From assembly GCA_023660035.1 (NCBI GenBank), contig JAGXOF010000002.1:1-38116 (forward strand): DNA of 38,116 bases. The letters are read 5' to 3'. Of the stretch, positions 15,582 through 22,800 are shown piece by piece (within the stretch, counting starts at the first letter, position 1; each line of letters begins with the position of its first letter). The position numbers were made by a program, and so were the translations under genes. Origin of the DNA: Dehalococcoidia bacterium LH_S1. Lineage in GTDB: Bacteria; Chloroflexota; Dehalococcoidia; SZUA-161; SpSt-899. The notes under the pieces were generated by a model. That model saw nothing but the letters and a program-made list of their open reading frames with translations, was not told the DNA's origin and made no database searches.

Positions 15582-15797
15582 TCACATAGGCTTTACCCAT
15601 ATAGCATTAAAAGGGCAAGCCTCGGAGCAATCACCGCAGCCCAGGCACAAGTCCGGCGACTTGAGCATCGGAGGATCATATGGTTCCTGCTGTCTGAGCA
15701 CTCTCAGATCACACACAGACACAGCAACACAAACCCCGCCGTCGCACTTCTCGGGCATGCATTTTTGGAAATCTACCACTGCTCTGGGTTTTGGCAT
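15582..15797 (-). CDS. Ferredoxin with two [4Fe-4S]-type sites, ABCE1/RLI N-terminal-like
   Basis: A 71-residue protein. The C-terminal half has a textbook CLGCGDCSEACPFNAIWV cluster motif (CxxCxxCxxxCP). The N-terminal half, RAVVDFQKCMPEKCDGGVCV followed by AVSVC, has the unusual Cys spacing seen in the N-terminal ferredoxin domain of the archaeal ribosome-recycling factor ABCE1/RLI. It probably carries two iron-sulfur clusters and moves electrons in the cytoplasm, with partner unknown. Its start codon overlaps the stop of the upstream 86-residue gene as TAATG (15799-15795), so translation is coupled and the two products may interact. Confidence 0.85.
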   Translation of the reverse strand: MPKPRAVVDFQKCMPEKCDGGVCVAVSVCDLRVLRQQEPYDPPMLKSPDLCLGCGDCSEACPFNAIWVKPM

Positions 15798-16057
15798 TAA
15801 CTACTTCCCCTAACCTCTGTCTCCCCCTCCATTCCTTTTAATTCCTCAAGCATCCAGTCCATTTCAGAAACAGGGCTCTTCCCTTTAGTAATCTGGTCAA
15901 GAGGAACCCTCAACCTGGAACCTACAAGCCCATCAAATTTTTCCTCCAGGTCCTCCAATTGCTCCCACTGCCATTCCCGAACCGTATGAGCAGGCCAATG
16001 CCCTCTAAGCTCTTCTATCTCCTTCTCAAGCCGGCGAACTCCTTCATTATTGCTCAT
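15797..16057 (-). CDS. Small hypothetical protein coupled to a ferredoxin
   Basis: An 86-residue, acidic, mostly helical protein (MSNNEGVRRLEKEIEELRGH, later LEDLEEKF and MDWMLEELKGMEGE). The heptad-like spacing of Leu and Ile at the N-terminus suggests a short coiled coil. ATG 16057 has ACAGGAGGATAAAA upstream. Its stop overlaps the ferredoxin start, so it is probably the ferredoxin's partner. No family was recognised. The 245-base gap up to the fur gene is non-coding, with a weak minus-strand promoter possibility (TTGAAA at 16176-16171, TAGAAT at 16151-16146, spacing 19). Confidence 0.65.
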   Translation of the reverse strand: MSNNEGVRRLEKEIEELRGHWPAHTVREWQWEQLEDLEEKFDGLVGSRLRVPLDQITKGKSPVSEMDWMLEELKGMEGETEVRGSS

Positions 16058-16302
16058 TTTTTATCCTCCTGTCTCGTTTCTTCCCCTTACTCCGCCTGTC
16101 CCTCTCCTTTTCTTGTTTGTTCCCCAAATACCCTTCTCCTCCCTTATTCTATCCACATTGTTACCCCTAATTTCAACTGCCTGAGTGATAGTGTCCATCT
16201 CTACCAGGACGCAAATAAACTGCTTTAACAAATTCGGCAAACCCGGACCAAATTCTCTGCCCGGGGCCGCAACAAAAACATTAACGCCCGTCTACCAAAA
16301 CC

Positions 16303-16713
16303 CTAATGCCGTAACGATAATTCCCGTTCTCGCTCACACCACGGGCAATAGCCCTTAAGATATAACTCAGTCTTTGTAATGTTAAACCCGTGTTCCCTCT
16401 GTGCTGCTTCCACAAGCTGATTAACAAGGGGGGTTTCGAACTCAACTATCTTGCCACATCCCTGACACACCACGTGGCAATGATCCAGCTTCCCGCTCAC
16501 CTCATAGCAGTAGTGTCTCTGACCAAGGGACCTCTCATCAACTATTCCCAATTCCTTGAACAGATTCAAGCTGCGATAAACGGTAGCCGTGCTAACAGAG
16601 TTACCCTGGGCATTAGCCCGACGATATAGCTCCTTAGCATCTATATGTCCATTCACTTCACTAATCAACTTCAGAAGCAACTGGCGCTGAGAACTCTGCC
16701 GATAATTCTCCAC
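16303..16713 (-). CDS. Fur-family metal-responsive repressor
   Basis: 136 residues. The N-terminal winged helix (RQLLLKLISEVNGHIDAKELYRRA, then VSTATVYRSLNLFKELGIV) is the Fur/Zur/PerR DNA-binding domain. HCHVVCQGCGKIVEFE and the C-terminal YCPWCERE give the structural zinc site (two CxxC pairs) and His residues of the regulatory metal site. Whether it senses iron, zinc or peroxide cannot be decided, though the Fur-type box next to it favours Fur-like recognition. GTG at 16713 lies behind GAGGAGGATAAT. The promoter and operator upstream suggest autoregulation. It is the last minus-strand gene before the corrinoid locus. Confidence 0.9.
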   Translation of the reverse strand: MENYRQSSQRQLLLKLISEVNGHIDAKELYRRANAQGNSVSTATVYRSLNLFKELGIVDERSLGQRHYCYEVSGKLDHCHVVCQGCGKIVEFETPLVNQLVEAAQREHGFNITKTELYLKGYCPWCERERELSLRH

Positions 16714-16741
16714 ATTATCCTCCTCCCCTTTCCGTTGAGAT

Positions 16742-16784
16742 TGAGAATCATTCTCACCTTAGCACCTTTCCATGTGTATGTCAA
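16742..16784 (-). promoter_or_regulatory. fur promoter with overlapping Fur-type box
   Basis: On the minus strand TTGACA (16784-16779), a 17-base spacer and TAAGGT (16761-16756) form a sigma-70-type promoter. Right after the -10 lies TGAGAATGATTCTCA (16756-16742), a 7-1-7 inverted repeat very close to the Fur consensus TGATAATNATTATCA. It covers the expected start of transcription, about 29 bases before the fur start codon. A repressor bound here would block its own promoter. Confidence 0.8.
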
Positions 16785-17163
16785 GGGTAATTGATTGAGG
16801 TATTGCCGGTCCCTCCTGAACCAGACATGACGGGTAGATTTTTCAACGATCATTGACTTTGGCCAGAGCGCAGATGTACCACTACAACAAAAGTAGATAA
16901 ATTATCGGCAATCTTCAAAGATGCGCCACTAAATGAGGACCCGCCAGGTGCCGTGATCAGGATTTCAAAAACCACGGGCGGGTCTTTGTCTATTTCAGGT
17001 GGAGAGGGCTGGAAAAGCAGTGATCAGAGTAAGGGAAGCATTCAGCACAGCTAAAGATAGGTCCAGCCTCCTTTCCTCGTTTGGGGATTGGTAGTGCCTC
17101 ATCCCTGTGTTCTGCCTGAGCAGTGCCATGAGTCCCGTTCCAATGCTGATTCAAGTCGAATTA
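16785..17163. other. Long non-coding region between fur and the corrinoid locus
   Basis: No gene is seen on either strand. The region was searched for a cobalamin riboswitch because B12 genes follow. No B12-box-like sequence (conserved AGTCAGGA-type and GCCACTG-type elements in the right order) was found. The main structure is the hairpin at 16938-16984. Confidence 0.5.
16938..16984 (+). terminator. Terminator-like hairpin upstream of the corrinoid locus
   Basis: GACCCGCC (16938-16945) pairs with GGCGGGTC (16977-16984). An inner CGTG/CACG (16952-16955, 16973-16976) extends the pairing, and TTTGTCTATTT follows. It ends no obvious gene on the plus strand and lies 180 bases before the promoter at 17164. 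It may be a relic, a terminator of an unseen transcript, or an attenuator of a longer leader. Confidence 0.4.
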
Positions 17164-17193
17164 TTGACAGGTAATATCTACATATGCTATATT
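17164..17193 (+). promoter_or_regulatory. Probable promoter of the corrinoid operon
   Basis: TTGACA at 17164-17169 and TATATT at 17188-17193 are 18 bases apart in an AT-rich stretch. The first gene of the 21-kb plus-strand unit begins at 17234, leaving a leader of about 30-35 bases, too short for a cobalamin riboswitch. Confidence 0.6.
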
Positions 17194-17233
17194 ATCAACT
17201 AGATTTGTATTTAAGCAAATTAGGTTGTTCAAT

Positions 17234-18268
17234 ATGCCACAAACAGGGGTGATCATCCTAGCTCATGGGAGCCGCGGCGAGCGAGGTGTTGTAGAAGTCT
17301 CCGAGACCTTGAGAAGGGTTAGTGAGGGGGTGAAGCCCATGTTGCGACCGGGAGTAAAAGTTATTGGGGCAGCACTCCAATTTAACCACCCCAGCCTAGA
17401 AGAAGCCGTGGAGTCTTTGGCAGGGTGGGGTGTCAATCGGATGGTAATAATGCCCTACTTTCTTTTCCCAGGACGACACATTACTGAGGATATCCCTCAG
17501 CTTATTGAGCGGCTTAAGTGCACCTATCCAGAAACACAATTCATTATAACCGATATCCTCGGCTTGAATGAGCATTTTATCGATCGAGTGGCAAAATGCA
17601 TAGAGAAGGCTGCCCCCGAGCTTTCGGCGAAAGCTCGGGGTTCATCTAGCTCTGCTGAGGCGATCGAGTACCAAAGTCTAGAAATAATAGAGGGTTTGCT
17701 GCCGTCACTGGACTGCTCTGAGGAGGAACGTCAGGTAATAAAGCGCATTGTCCATGCCGCCGGCGACTCCCAAATCGCCCGTCTTGTCCGGTTTCATACC
17801 AATGCGGTCTCTGCGGGTATTGACACCATTCGCCAAGGAAAGCCGATATTCACCGACGTCAGGATGGTAGCCGTAGGTATCAATCCCCATCTCACTCAAG
17901 AGTTTGGCTGTTCCATACATTGCGCTCTAGATGAACTGAATACGATGGGACAGGCTCAAGAGGAAGGTGTTACCCGAAACGCTGCTGCTATCCGCTTTCT
18001 AGGAAGAAAGCTCGATGGGGCAATTGTTACCATTGGCAATGCCCCTACCGCTTTACTTGCCCTACTCGAGCTAATTGACAGTGGAGATGTTCTGCCGTCT
18101 CTCGTTGTAGGAATGCCTGTCGGCTTTGTGCAGGCTAGGGAATCGAAGGCAGACTTAATTAAGCGGAACATACCCTATATCACCATTGAGGGAACTCGGG
18201 GGGGGAGCGCAGTAGCTACAGCTACAGTCAATGCACTGCTAAACCTTGCCCGGGAGATTCACAAATGA
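17234..18268 (+). CDS. cbiXC: CbiX-CbiC fusion: sirohydrochlorin cobaltochelatase plus cobalt-precorrin-8 methylmutase
   Basis: 344 residues with two enzymes. Residues 1-125 are a small CbiX: ILAHGSRG (His11) and FPGRHITEDI (His82) give the two metal-binding His residues of this class II chelatase, which inserts Co2+ into sirohydrochlorin. Residues 143-344 are CbiC: IEYQSLEIIE, KRIVHAAGD (the mutase His174), GMPVGFVQARESK and GTRGGSAVATA. CbiC moves a methyl group from C11 to C12 to give cobyrinate. The linker (about 127-136, PELSAKARG) is encoded by a palindrome. ATG 17234 with AGG at 17222-17224 is preferred, though TTG 17225 is also in frame. The gene overlaps the radical SAM gene as ATGA. 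Joining an early and a late pathway step in one chain is unusual. Confidence 0.9.
   Translation: MPQTGVIILAHGSRGERGVVEVSETLRRVSEGVKPMLRPGVKVIGAALQFNHPSLEEAVESLAGWGVNRMVIMPYFLFPGRHITEDIPQLIERLKCTYPETQFIITDILGLNEHFIDRVAKCIEKAAPELSAKARGSSSSAEAIEYQSLEIIEGLLPSLDCSEEERQVIKRIVHAAGDSQIARLVRFHTNAVSAGIDTIRQGKPIFTDVRMVAVGINPHLTQEFGCSIHCALDELNTMGQAQEEGVTRNAAAIRFLGRKLDGAIVTIGNAPTALLALLELIDSGDVLPSLVVGMPVGFVQARESKADLIKRNIPYITIEGTRGGSAVATATVNALLNLAREIHK
17614..17640. repeat. In-frame palindrome inside cbiXC
   Basis: CCCCGAGCTTTCG (17614-17626), one central G, then its exact reverse complement CGAAAGCTCGGGG (17628-17640). The 27 bases fall in the linker between the CbiX and CbiC domains and keep the frame open. 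They look like an inserted REP-type element tolerated because the linker is unstructured. Confidence 0.85.
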
Positions 18269-19353
18269 ATGGATTATCATCACCCAAAAAACCAAGATTG
18301 AAGGAACTGGTGCTGTGGGTTACCACCGACTGTAACCTCCGCTGCCGTTACTGCTACGCCAATGGCGGCGACGAGACGGAATACATGGATTGGCAAGTGG
18401 CAAAGCAAGCCCTGGACCTCATGCTCAGCCATTCTGATGGTTTTAAGGTTCAGTTCGCCGGCGGTGAGCCACTGCTCAACGTGGACTTGATTGAGCAGGT
18501 GGTGCGCTACACTCAGGGCTGGGGCGTTGCCTATCAGCTCCAAACCAACGCCACCCTCATCGATACCAGCACTGCCAGAAGCCTCAAACGGCTGGGAATA
18601 GATGTGGGTGTGAGCCTTGACGGACTACCAACGGTAAATGACTCTTTGCGTCCTTATGCCGATGGGCATGGCTCGACGGCTGCCACCATAGCCGGGCTAG
18701 AGAAGCTTCGGGTGGCTGGTATTCATGTGGGGCTGACCTGCGTCCTCTCGGCGGAGAATGTCACTGGATTGCCCGGACTAGTCGAGCTTGCCAGCTACTT
18801 GGGAAATGTAGAGGGCATTACTTTTGACCTGTTGCGGCCGATAGGAAGAGCTAAGAAGGGGAAAGTGAGGCAAGCAGACCCTGCTTTGGCAGCCCGCTTT
18901 GTAAGTGCCGCTCTCAGGCGGGCGGATGAGTTGGCACTTATAGGCGGAAGAAGGGTAAGGTTTCGTGAGGTAGAGCGTATTAACTATTTTCTTTCTCATG
19001 GGGTGGAGCGCAAATATCGCTGTTATTTCGACGCTTCCCAATATCTAGTGGTAGACCCCAAAGGCAGTGCTTATCCTTGTCCCTCCTTGACAAGTTTCCC
19101 TGAGTTTTACCTAGGCAATGTTCTGGAGCCGACCTTCATCAATGGTTTGGATGCTAATTTGAGGAGGTGCCGAGGGCTTATCACCCTACCCCATTATTGC
19201 TCTACCTGCTCTGAACGTTGGCTCTGTGCTGGCCCGTGTCCCGCCCAGACCTATGCACAGCAATTAACTGGGGAGATAAAGCCGACCGAGTGTTATATCA
19301 AAAGAGTGTTCATTGATTACGCTAGAAGAAAGGAGGTAATAAATCATGCCTAG
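18265..19353 (+). CDS. Radical SAM protein with SPASM-type C-terminal cluster domain
   Basis: 362 residues. The radical SAM motif CNLRCRYC (Cys23, Cys27, Cys30) binds the SAM-cleaving [4Fe-4S] cluster, and FAGGEPLLN is the GGE motif. QTNATLID and GVSLDG are further barrel signatures. After residue 250 comes a Cys-rich SPASM/twitch region: C253 in KYRCYF, then PCPSL, CRG, HYCSTCSERWLCAGPCPAQ and ECYIK, enough for one or two auxiliary clusters. Relatives include sulfatase-maturing and peptide-modifying enzymes, and the haem/haem d1 enzymes AhbC, AhbD and NirJ. Its place between cbiXC (ATGA overlap) and chlID points to a tetrapyrrole substrate or to modification of a chelatase or transport protein. 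The function is not assigned. Confidence 0.85.
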   Translation: MNGLSSPKKPRLKELVLWVTTDCNLRCRYCYANGGDETEYMDWQVAKQALDLMLSHSDGFKVQFAGGEPLLNVDLIEQVVRYTQGWGVAYQLQTNATLIDTSTARSLKRLGIDVGVSLDGLPTVNDSLRPYADGHGSTAATIAGLEKLRVAGIHVGLTCVLSAENVTGLPGLVELASYLGNVEGITFDLLRPIGRAKKGKVRQADPALAARFVSAALRRADELALIGGRRVRFREVERINYFLSHGVERKYRCYFDASQYLVVDPKGSAYPCPSLTSFPEFYLGNVLEPTFINGLDANLRRCRGLITLPHYCSTCSERWLCAGPCPAQTYAQQLTGEIKPTECYIKRVFIDYARRKEVINHA

Positions 19354-21433
19354 ATTAGTCTATCCCTTTAGCGCCATTGTGGGGCAAGAGAACATGAAGA
19401 AGGCGTTGCTACTCAATGCTATCAACCCCAGGATCTGGGGGGTGCTTCTTCGAGGTGAAAAGGGGACGGCTAAGTCCATAGCGGTGCGAGCTCTGGCTCA
19501 ACTCCTTCCTCAAATTAAGGTGGTATCTGATTGTCCCTTTTCCTGTGAAACTGAGCGTGAAGATGGTCTATGTGACACTTGCGCTGCCAGAGTAGCTAAG
19601 GGTGAGAAGCTCGGTGTTGCCTGGAGGCAGGTATCGGTAGTAGACATGCCAATAGGGGCTACCGAGGACAGGGTTGTAGGCACACTTGACATCGAGAGGG
19701 CAATCAAAACCGGAGAGAAGCACTTCGAGCCAGGACTTCTGGCTGCTGCCAATCGGGGCATCCTATACATCGACGAGGTGAACCTGCTGGATGACCATCT
19801 GGTGGATGTTTTACTTGATGCCGCTGCCATGGGGATGAACTTTGTGGAGCGGGAGGGAATCTCCTTCAGTCATCCGGCGCAATTCATCCTGGTGGGCACC
19901 ATGAACCCCGAGGAGGGTGAGCTCCGCCCTCAGTTGCAGGATCGCTTTGGACTGGCAGTAGAGGTCAAAGGTATTCAGGACCAGGAGGCCAGGGCAGAGG
20001 TGGTCAGGCGACGCATCGCCTTTGAGAGGGACCCCATAGCCTTTGCCGCTACCTACGAGAAGGAACAAGAGGGGATACGACAACAAGTTACGGAGGCCAA
20101 GAAACTGCTACCCGCGGTGCAGCTCAGTGAGGAGATGCTGAAGCTCATTACTCAGATATGCATTGACTTCGCTGTTGATGGTCACCGCGCTGACATTGTG
20201 ATACATAAGACTGCTACTACCCTTGCTGCCTATCATGAGAGAACCGAGGTAAATGAGGAGGATGTGAGGGAGGCGGTTGAGCTAGCACTTCTTCACCGCC
20301 GTCGCCGCCAGCCCTTTGAGGAGCCGGAGCTAAGTCAGCAGCAGCTTGAGGAGAGCATTCAAAGGTGGCGTCAGAATCAGGAGAATCACCCTGAAGATAA
20401 GCAGGAGCAAGAAGAGGAACAAGACTCTCCACCCACCAACACGCCTCGGCATAATGATATCAATGATTCACCTGAAGAAGAGGAACAAGACTCTCCACCC
20501 ACCGATACGCCTCCACATAGCGACACCAATGATTCACCTGAAGATGGGGAAAAGCCCCAAAGAGAGCAAACCTTTGAAGCTGAGCCACCATACAAGGTAA
20601 GACCGCTGGTTGCTCCTGTGCTGGATCAGATTTCTCGGAGTGAAACAGGACGACGGTCAAAGAGCAGGACGAGTTCCAAAACTGGGCGCTATGTGGACAG
20701 CACCATTCCTCGGGGAAAAACAAGCGACCTTGCTTTTGATGCTACCCTGCGAGCGGCAGCCCCCTTCCAAGTGCAGAGGAGGGAGGAAATGCCAGGACAG
20801 AATACGCTGCTTATTAAGAGTCACGACCTGCGAGAAAAGGTGCGTGAGAGAAAGGTGGGAAATCTTATTGTGTTTATCCTCGATGCCTCAGGCTCGATGG
20901 CCGCTGAGGAGAGGATGGTAGCTACCAAGGGAGCTGTTCTGTCCCTATTACTTGATGCCTATCAGCGGCGGGACCGGGTGGGGATGGTGGTCTTCCGAGG
21001 GGAGAAGGCAGAGCTGGTGTTGCCTCCCACCAACAGTGTGGAGCTGGCACAAAAATATCTCAACCATCTTCCCACCGGCGGGCGCACCCCCCTGGCTCAC
21101 GGGCTAAAGCTGGGGCTGGACACCATTAAGGAATATTTGTGGAGAGATAAACAGGCCCTTCCCTTGGTGGTCTTGGTTTCCGATGGGAGGGGAAATGTAA
21201 GTCTTAATGGGAGTGACCCAATTGAGGAAGCCAAGAGAATAGCCCAGGAGATAAGAGCAATGAATATCAGGTCGATCGCCATTGATACTGAGCAAGGCTT
21301 CGTTACTTTCAGGCTGGTAGCGCAAATCTGCACTGAACTGGGAGGAACCTACCTGCGGCTGGAGGAACTAAAATCCGCTCCCATAGCCTCTGCCGTGAGG
21401 GGTAACCTGGGCTATGCAGATGAAAGGGGATGA
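19346..21433 (+). CDS. chlID: Magnesium/cobalt chelatase ATPase, ChlI-ChlD (BchI-BchD) fusion
   Basis: 695 residues. The N-terminal AAA+ part has VGQENMKKAL, Walker A GEKGTAKS (37-44), a four-Cys loop (C63, C67, C76, C79) and Walker B GILYIDEVNLL (138-148), with GTMNPEEGELRPQLQDRFG as sensor and arginine-finger region. A Glu/Pro/Ser-rich linker (about 340-420) contains a 22-residue tandem repeat. The C-terminal von Willebrand A domain has MIDAS DASGSM (Asp513, Ser515, Ser517). Such subunits power insertion of Mg2+ or Co2+ by a large BchH/CobN subunit. Here the partner is CobN at 25758. ATG 19346 follows AAGGAGGT and overlaps the radical SAM gene by eight bases. No CobS or CobT is seen. Confidence 0.93.
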   Translation: MPRLVYPFSAIVGQENMKKALLLNAINPRIWGVLLRGEKGTAKSIAVRALAQLLPQIKVVSDCPFSCETEREDGLCDTCAARVAKGEKLGVAWRQVSVVDMPIGATEDRVVGTLDIERAIKTGEKHFEPGLLAAANRGILYIDEVNLLDDHLVDVLLDAAAMGMNFVEREGISFSHPAQFILVGTMNPEEGELRPQLQDRFGLAVEVKGIQDQEARAEVVRRRIAFERDPIAFAATYEKEQEGIRQQVTEAKKLLPAVQLSEEMLKLITQICIDFAVDGHRADIVIHKTATTLAAYHERTEVNEEDVREAVELALLHRRRRQPFEEPELSQQQLEESIQRWRQNQENHPEDKQEQEEEQDSPPTNTPRHNDINDSPEEEEQDSPPTDTPPHSDTNDSPEDGEKPQREQTFEAEPPYKVRPLVAPVLDQISRSETGRRSKSRTSSKTGRYVDSTIPRGKTSDLAFDATLRAAAPFQVQRREEMPGQNTLLIKSHDLREKVRERKVGNLIVFILDASGSMAAEERMVATKGAVLSLLLDAYQRRDRVGMVVFRGEKAELVLPPTNSVELAQKYLNHLPTGGRTPLAHGLKLGLDTIKEYLWRDKQALPLVVLVSDGRGNVSLNGSDPIEEAKRIAQEIRAMNIRSIAIDTEQGFVTFRLVAQICTELGGTYLRLEELKSAPIASAVRGNLGYADERG
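20411..20542 (+). repeat. Two 66-base tandem repeats in the chlID linker
   Basis: Copy 1 (20411-20476) and copy 2 (20477-20542) both begin GAAGAGGAACAAGACTCTCC and end GATTCACCTGAA. Each codes for 22 residues (EEEQDSPPTNTP... and EEEQDSPPTDTP...). The period is a multiple of three, so the linker length can change without a frameshift. Confidence 0.9.
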
Positions 21434-21514
21434 TAGACATGAAGAAGTAAAAAACAGAGGGTGATAAGACCACGCCAGAAGTGCTGAAGTCAAACACCCT
21501 AGCTTGAGTTCATT

Positions 21515-21690
21515 ATAGCAAATTTGAAAGGAGGAAAGTTGATGAAAAAGATAATACTAATAGCAGTTGCTGTTGCTCTGGTGGTAAGCCTCTTTGCTGC
21601 CTCATGTGCTCCTAAAAGGGAGGAAGAGGCTTTACCAAAGTCGATCTCCATTGTTGACTCGGCGGGGAGAACTGTTGAGGTTCCTCAACC
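21515..21690 (+). repeat. Direct repeat, copy 1: leader plus signal-peptide region of btuF-like gene
   Basis: The stretch from ATAGCAAATTTGAAAGGAGG through the signal peptide and first mature residues recurs at 22628-22800. It carries only scattered changes and one lost codon just after the lipobox Cys. Similarity drops sharply after the GTTGAGGTTCC block. Confidence 0.85.
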
Positions 21691-22627
21691 TTTGAATAAG
21701 GTTATCGTCGTTTACAGCCATCTTCTGCTCACAACGAAGGGTTTGGGCATAGGTGACGAGGTGATAGTTGGCCTCGACGAATTTACACTCGGTCAGTATA
21801 AAGAGATTTTCCCTGGATTGAGCGAAAAGCCCACGATTGGGCAAAATTTCTTCCACCTGGATCTTGAAAAAATAATCGCTCTTGACCCTCAAGTTTTGAT
21901 TACCCTTCCATTCGCCTTGAAGAAATTGCCAGAGCTTGAAGCCACACTTGAAAGTGCGGGGATAAAAGTGGTGGCGCTAGATTTCAAGCTTGGGAATGTC
22001 CAAGATGTGATAAAGACGCTAGGAAAGATGTTCGGCAAGGAGAGAAGGGCTGAGGAGTACAGTGAGTTCTGGTTTAGCAAGCTAGACATGGTTCAGGAAA
22101 GGGTGAACGCGCTTAAGGATGAAGAAAAGGTCCGGGTTTACTGGGAAAATACCATGACACCCTATAAGACAGTCTCTAAGGAGGGGAAGCCGCATGAGCT
22201 ACTGAATATGGCCGGCGGGTTAAACATTGCTCAAGACCTTATGGGAAGCTATCCTGAGGTAGACCCAGAATGGGTCATCACCCAAGACCCAGATATGATA
22301 CTGAAGTATCCCATGGGAGCGGAGTATCAAGGGGGATTTGGCAAGACCGATACCGAGCCATTCGAGGAGATGAGACACGAAATAATGGAACGGCCTGGTT
22401 TTGACCAGATAAAGGCAGTAAAGGAAGGGAAGGTTTACATTCTATCTCAGATCATTAAGGGAGGGGCGTTTGAAAATGTGGGAATATGCTATATCGCTAA
22501 GCTCCTTTACCCCGACCTCTTTAAAGACCTCGACCCCGAAGCCTACCTTGAAGAGATGATAGAGGAATACTACGGTTTGAATTTTGATGAGGTGAAGGGG
22601 GTCTTTGTATACCCCAAGCCTTTCTAA
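21542..22627 (+). CDS. BtuF-like substrate-binding lipoprotein, copy 1
   Basis: A 361-residue lipoprotein of the cluster-8 type (BtuF/FecB/FhuD). A type II signal peptide ends in LFAASC, which would be lipid-anchored. ITIVDSAG-type SISIVDSAGRTVEVPQPLNK starts the fold, and LDLEKIIALDPQVLIT is a typical element of iron-siderophore/corrinoid binders. The C-terminal lobe is AVKEGKVYILSQII then YIAKLLYPDLF. It should deliver a metal chelate, probably a corrinoid given the neighbours, to BtuCD. ATG 21542 has AAAGGAGGAAAG upstream, and six upstream in-frame codons hold no better site. The first ~60 codons and upstream region are near-identical to copy 2, but the remainder has diverged strongly. Confidence 0.85.
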   Translation: MKKIILIAVAVALVVSLFAASCAPKREEEALPKSISIVDSAGRTVEVPQPLNKVIVVYSHLLLTTKGLGIGDEVIVGLDEFTLGQYKEIFPGLSEKPTIGQNFFHLDLEKIIALDPQVLITLPFALKKLPELEATLESAGIKVVALDFKLGNVQDVIKTLGKMFGKERRAEEYSEFWFSKLDMVQERVNALKDEEKVRVYWENTMTPYKTVSKEGKPHELLNMAGGLNIAQDLMGSYPEVDPEWVITQDPDMILKYPMGAEYQGGFGKTDTEPFEEMRHEIMERPGFDQIKAVKEGKVYILSQIIKGGAFENVGICYIAKLLYPDLFKDLDPEAYLEEMIEEYYGLNFDEVKGVFVYPKPF

Positions 22628-22800
22628 ATAGCAAATTTGAAAGGAGGAAAGTTGATGAAAAAGATAATACTAATAGCAGTTGCTCTTGCTCTGGTGGTAA
22701 GCCTCTTTGCTGCCTCATGTGTTCAAAAGGAGGAAGAGGCTTTACCAAAATCAATCACCATTGTTGACTCGGCGGGGAGAACTGTTGAGGTTCCCCAGCC
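22628..22800 (+). repeat. Direct repeat, copy 2: leader plus signal-peptide region of second btuF-like gene
   Basis: The counterpart of 21515-21690, including the same ribosome binding site and signal peptide. It begins directly after the stop codon of the first gene, as expected from tandem duplication. Confidence 0.85.

Noticed and set aside
16785..17233. Cobalamin riboswitch upstream of the corrinoid genes
   Set aside because: The conserved B12-box elements were looked for and not found in order, and the leader after the apparent promoter is too short. The region between chlID and the btuF genes (21434-21541) also shows none.
20411..20542. Possible CRISPR-like or satellite repeat
   Set aside because: Only two copies, no spacers, in frame within a protein linker, so it is a coding tandem repeat.
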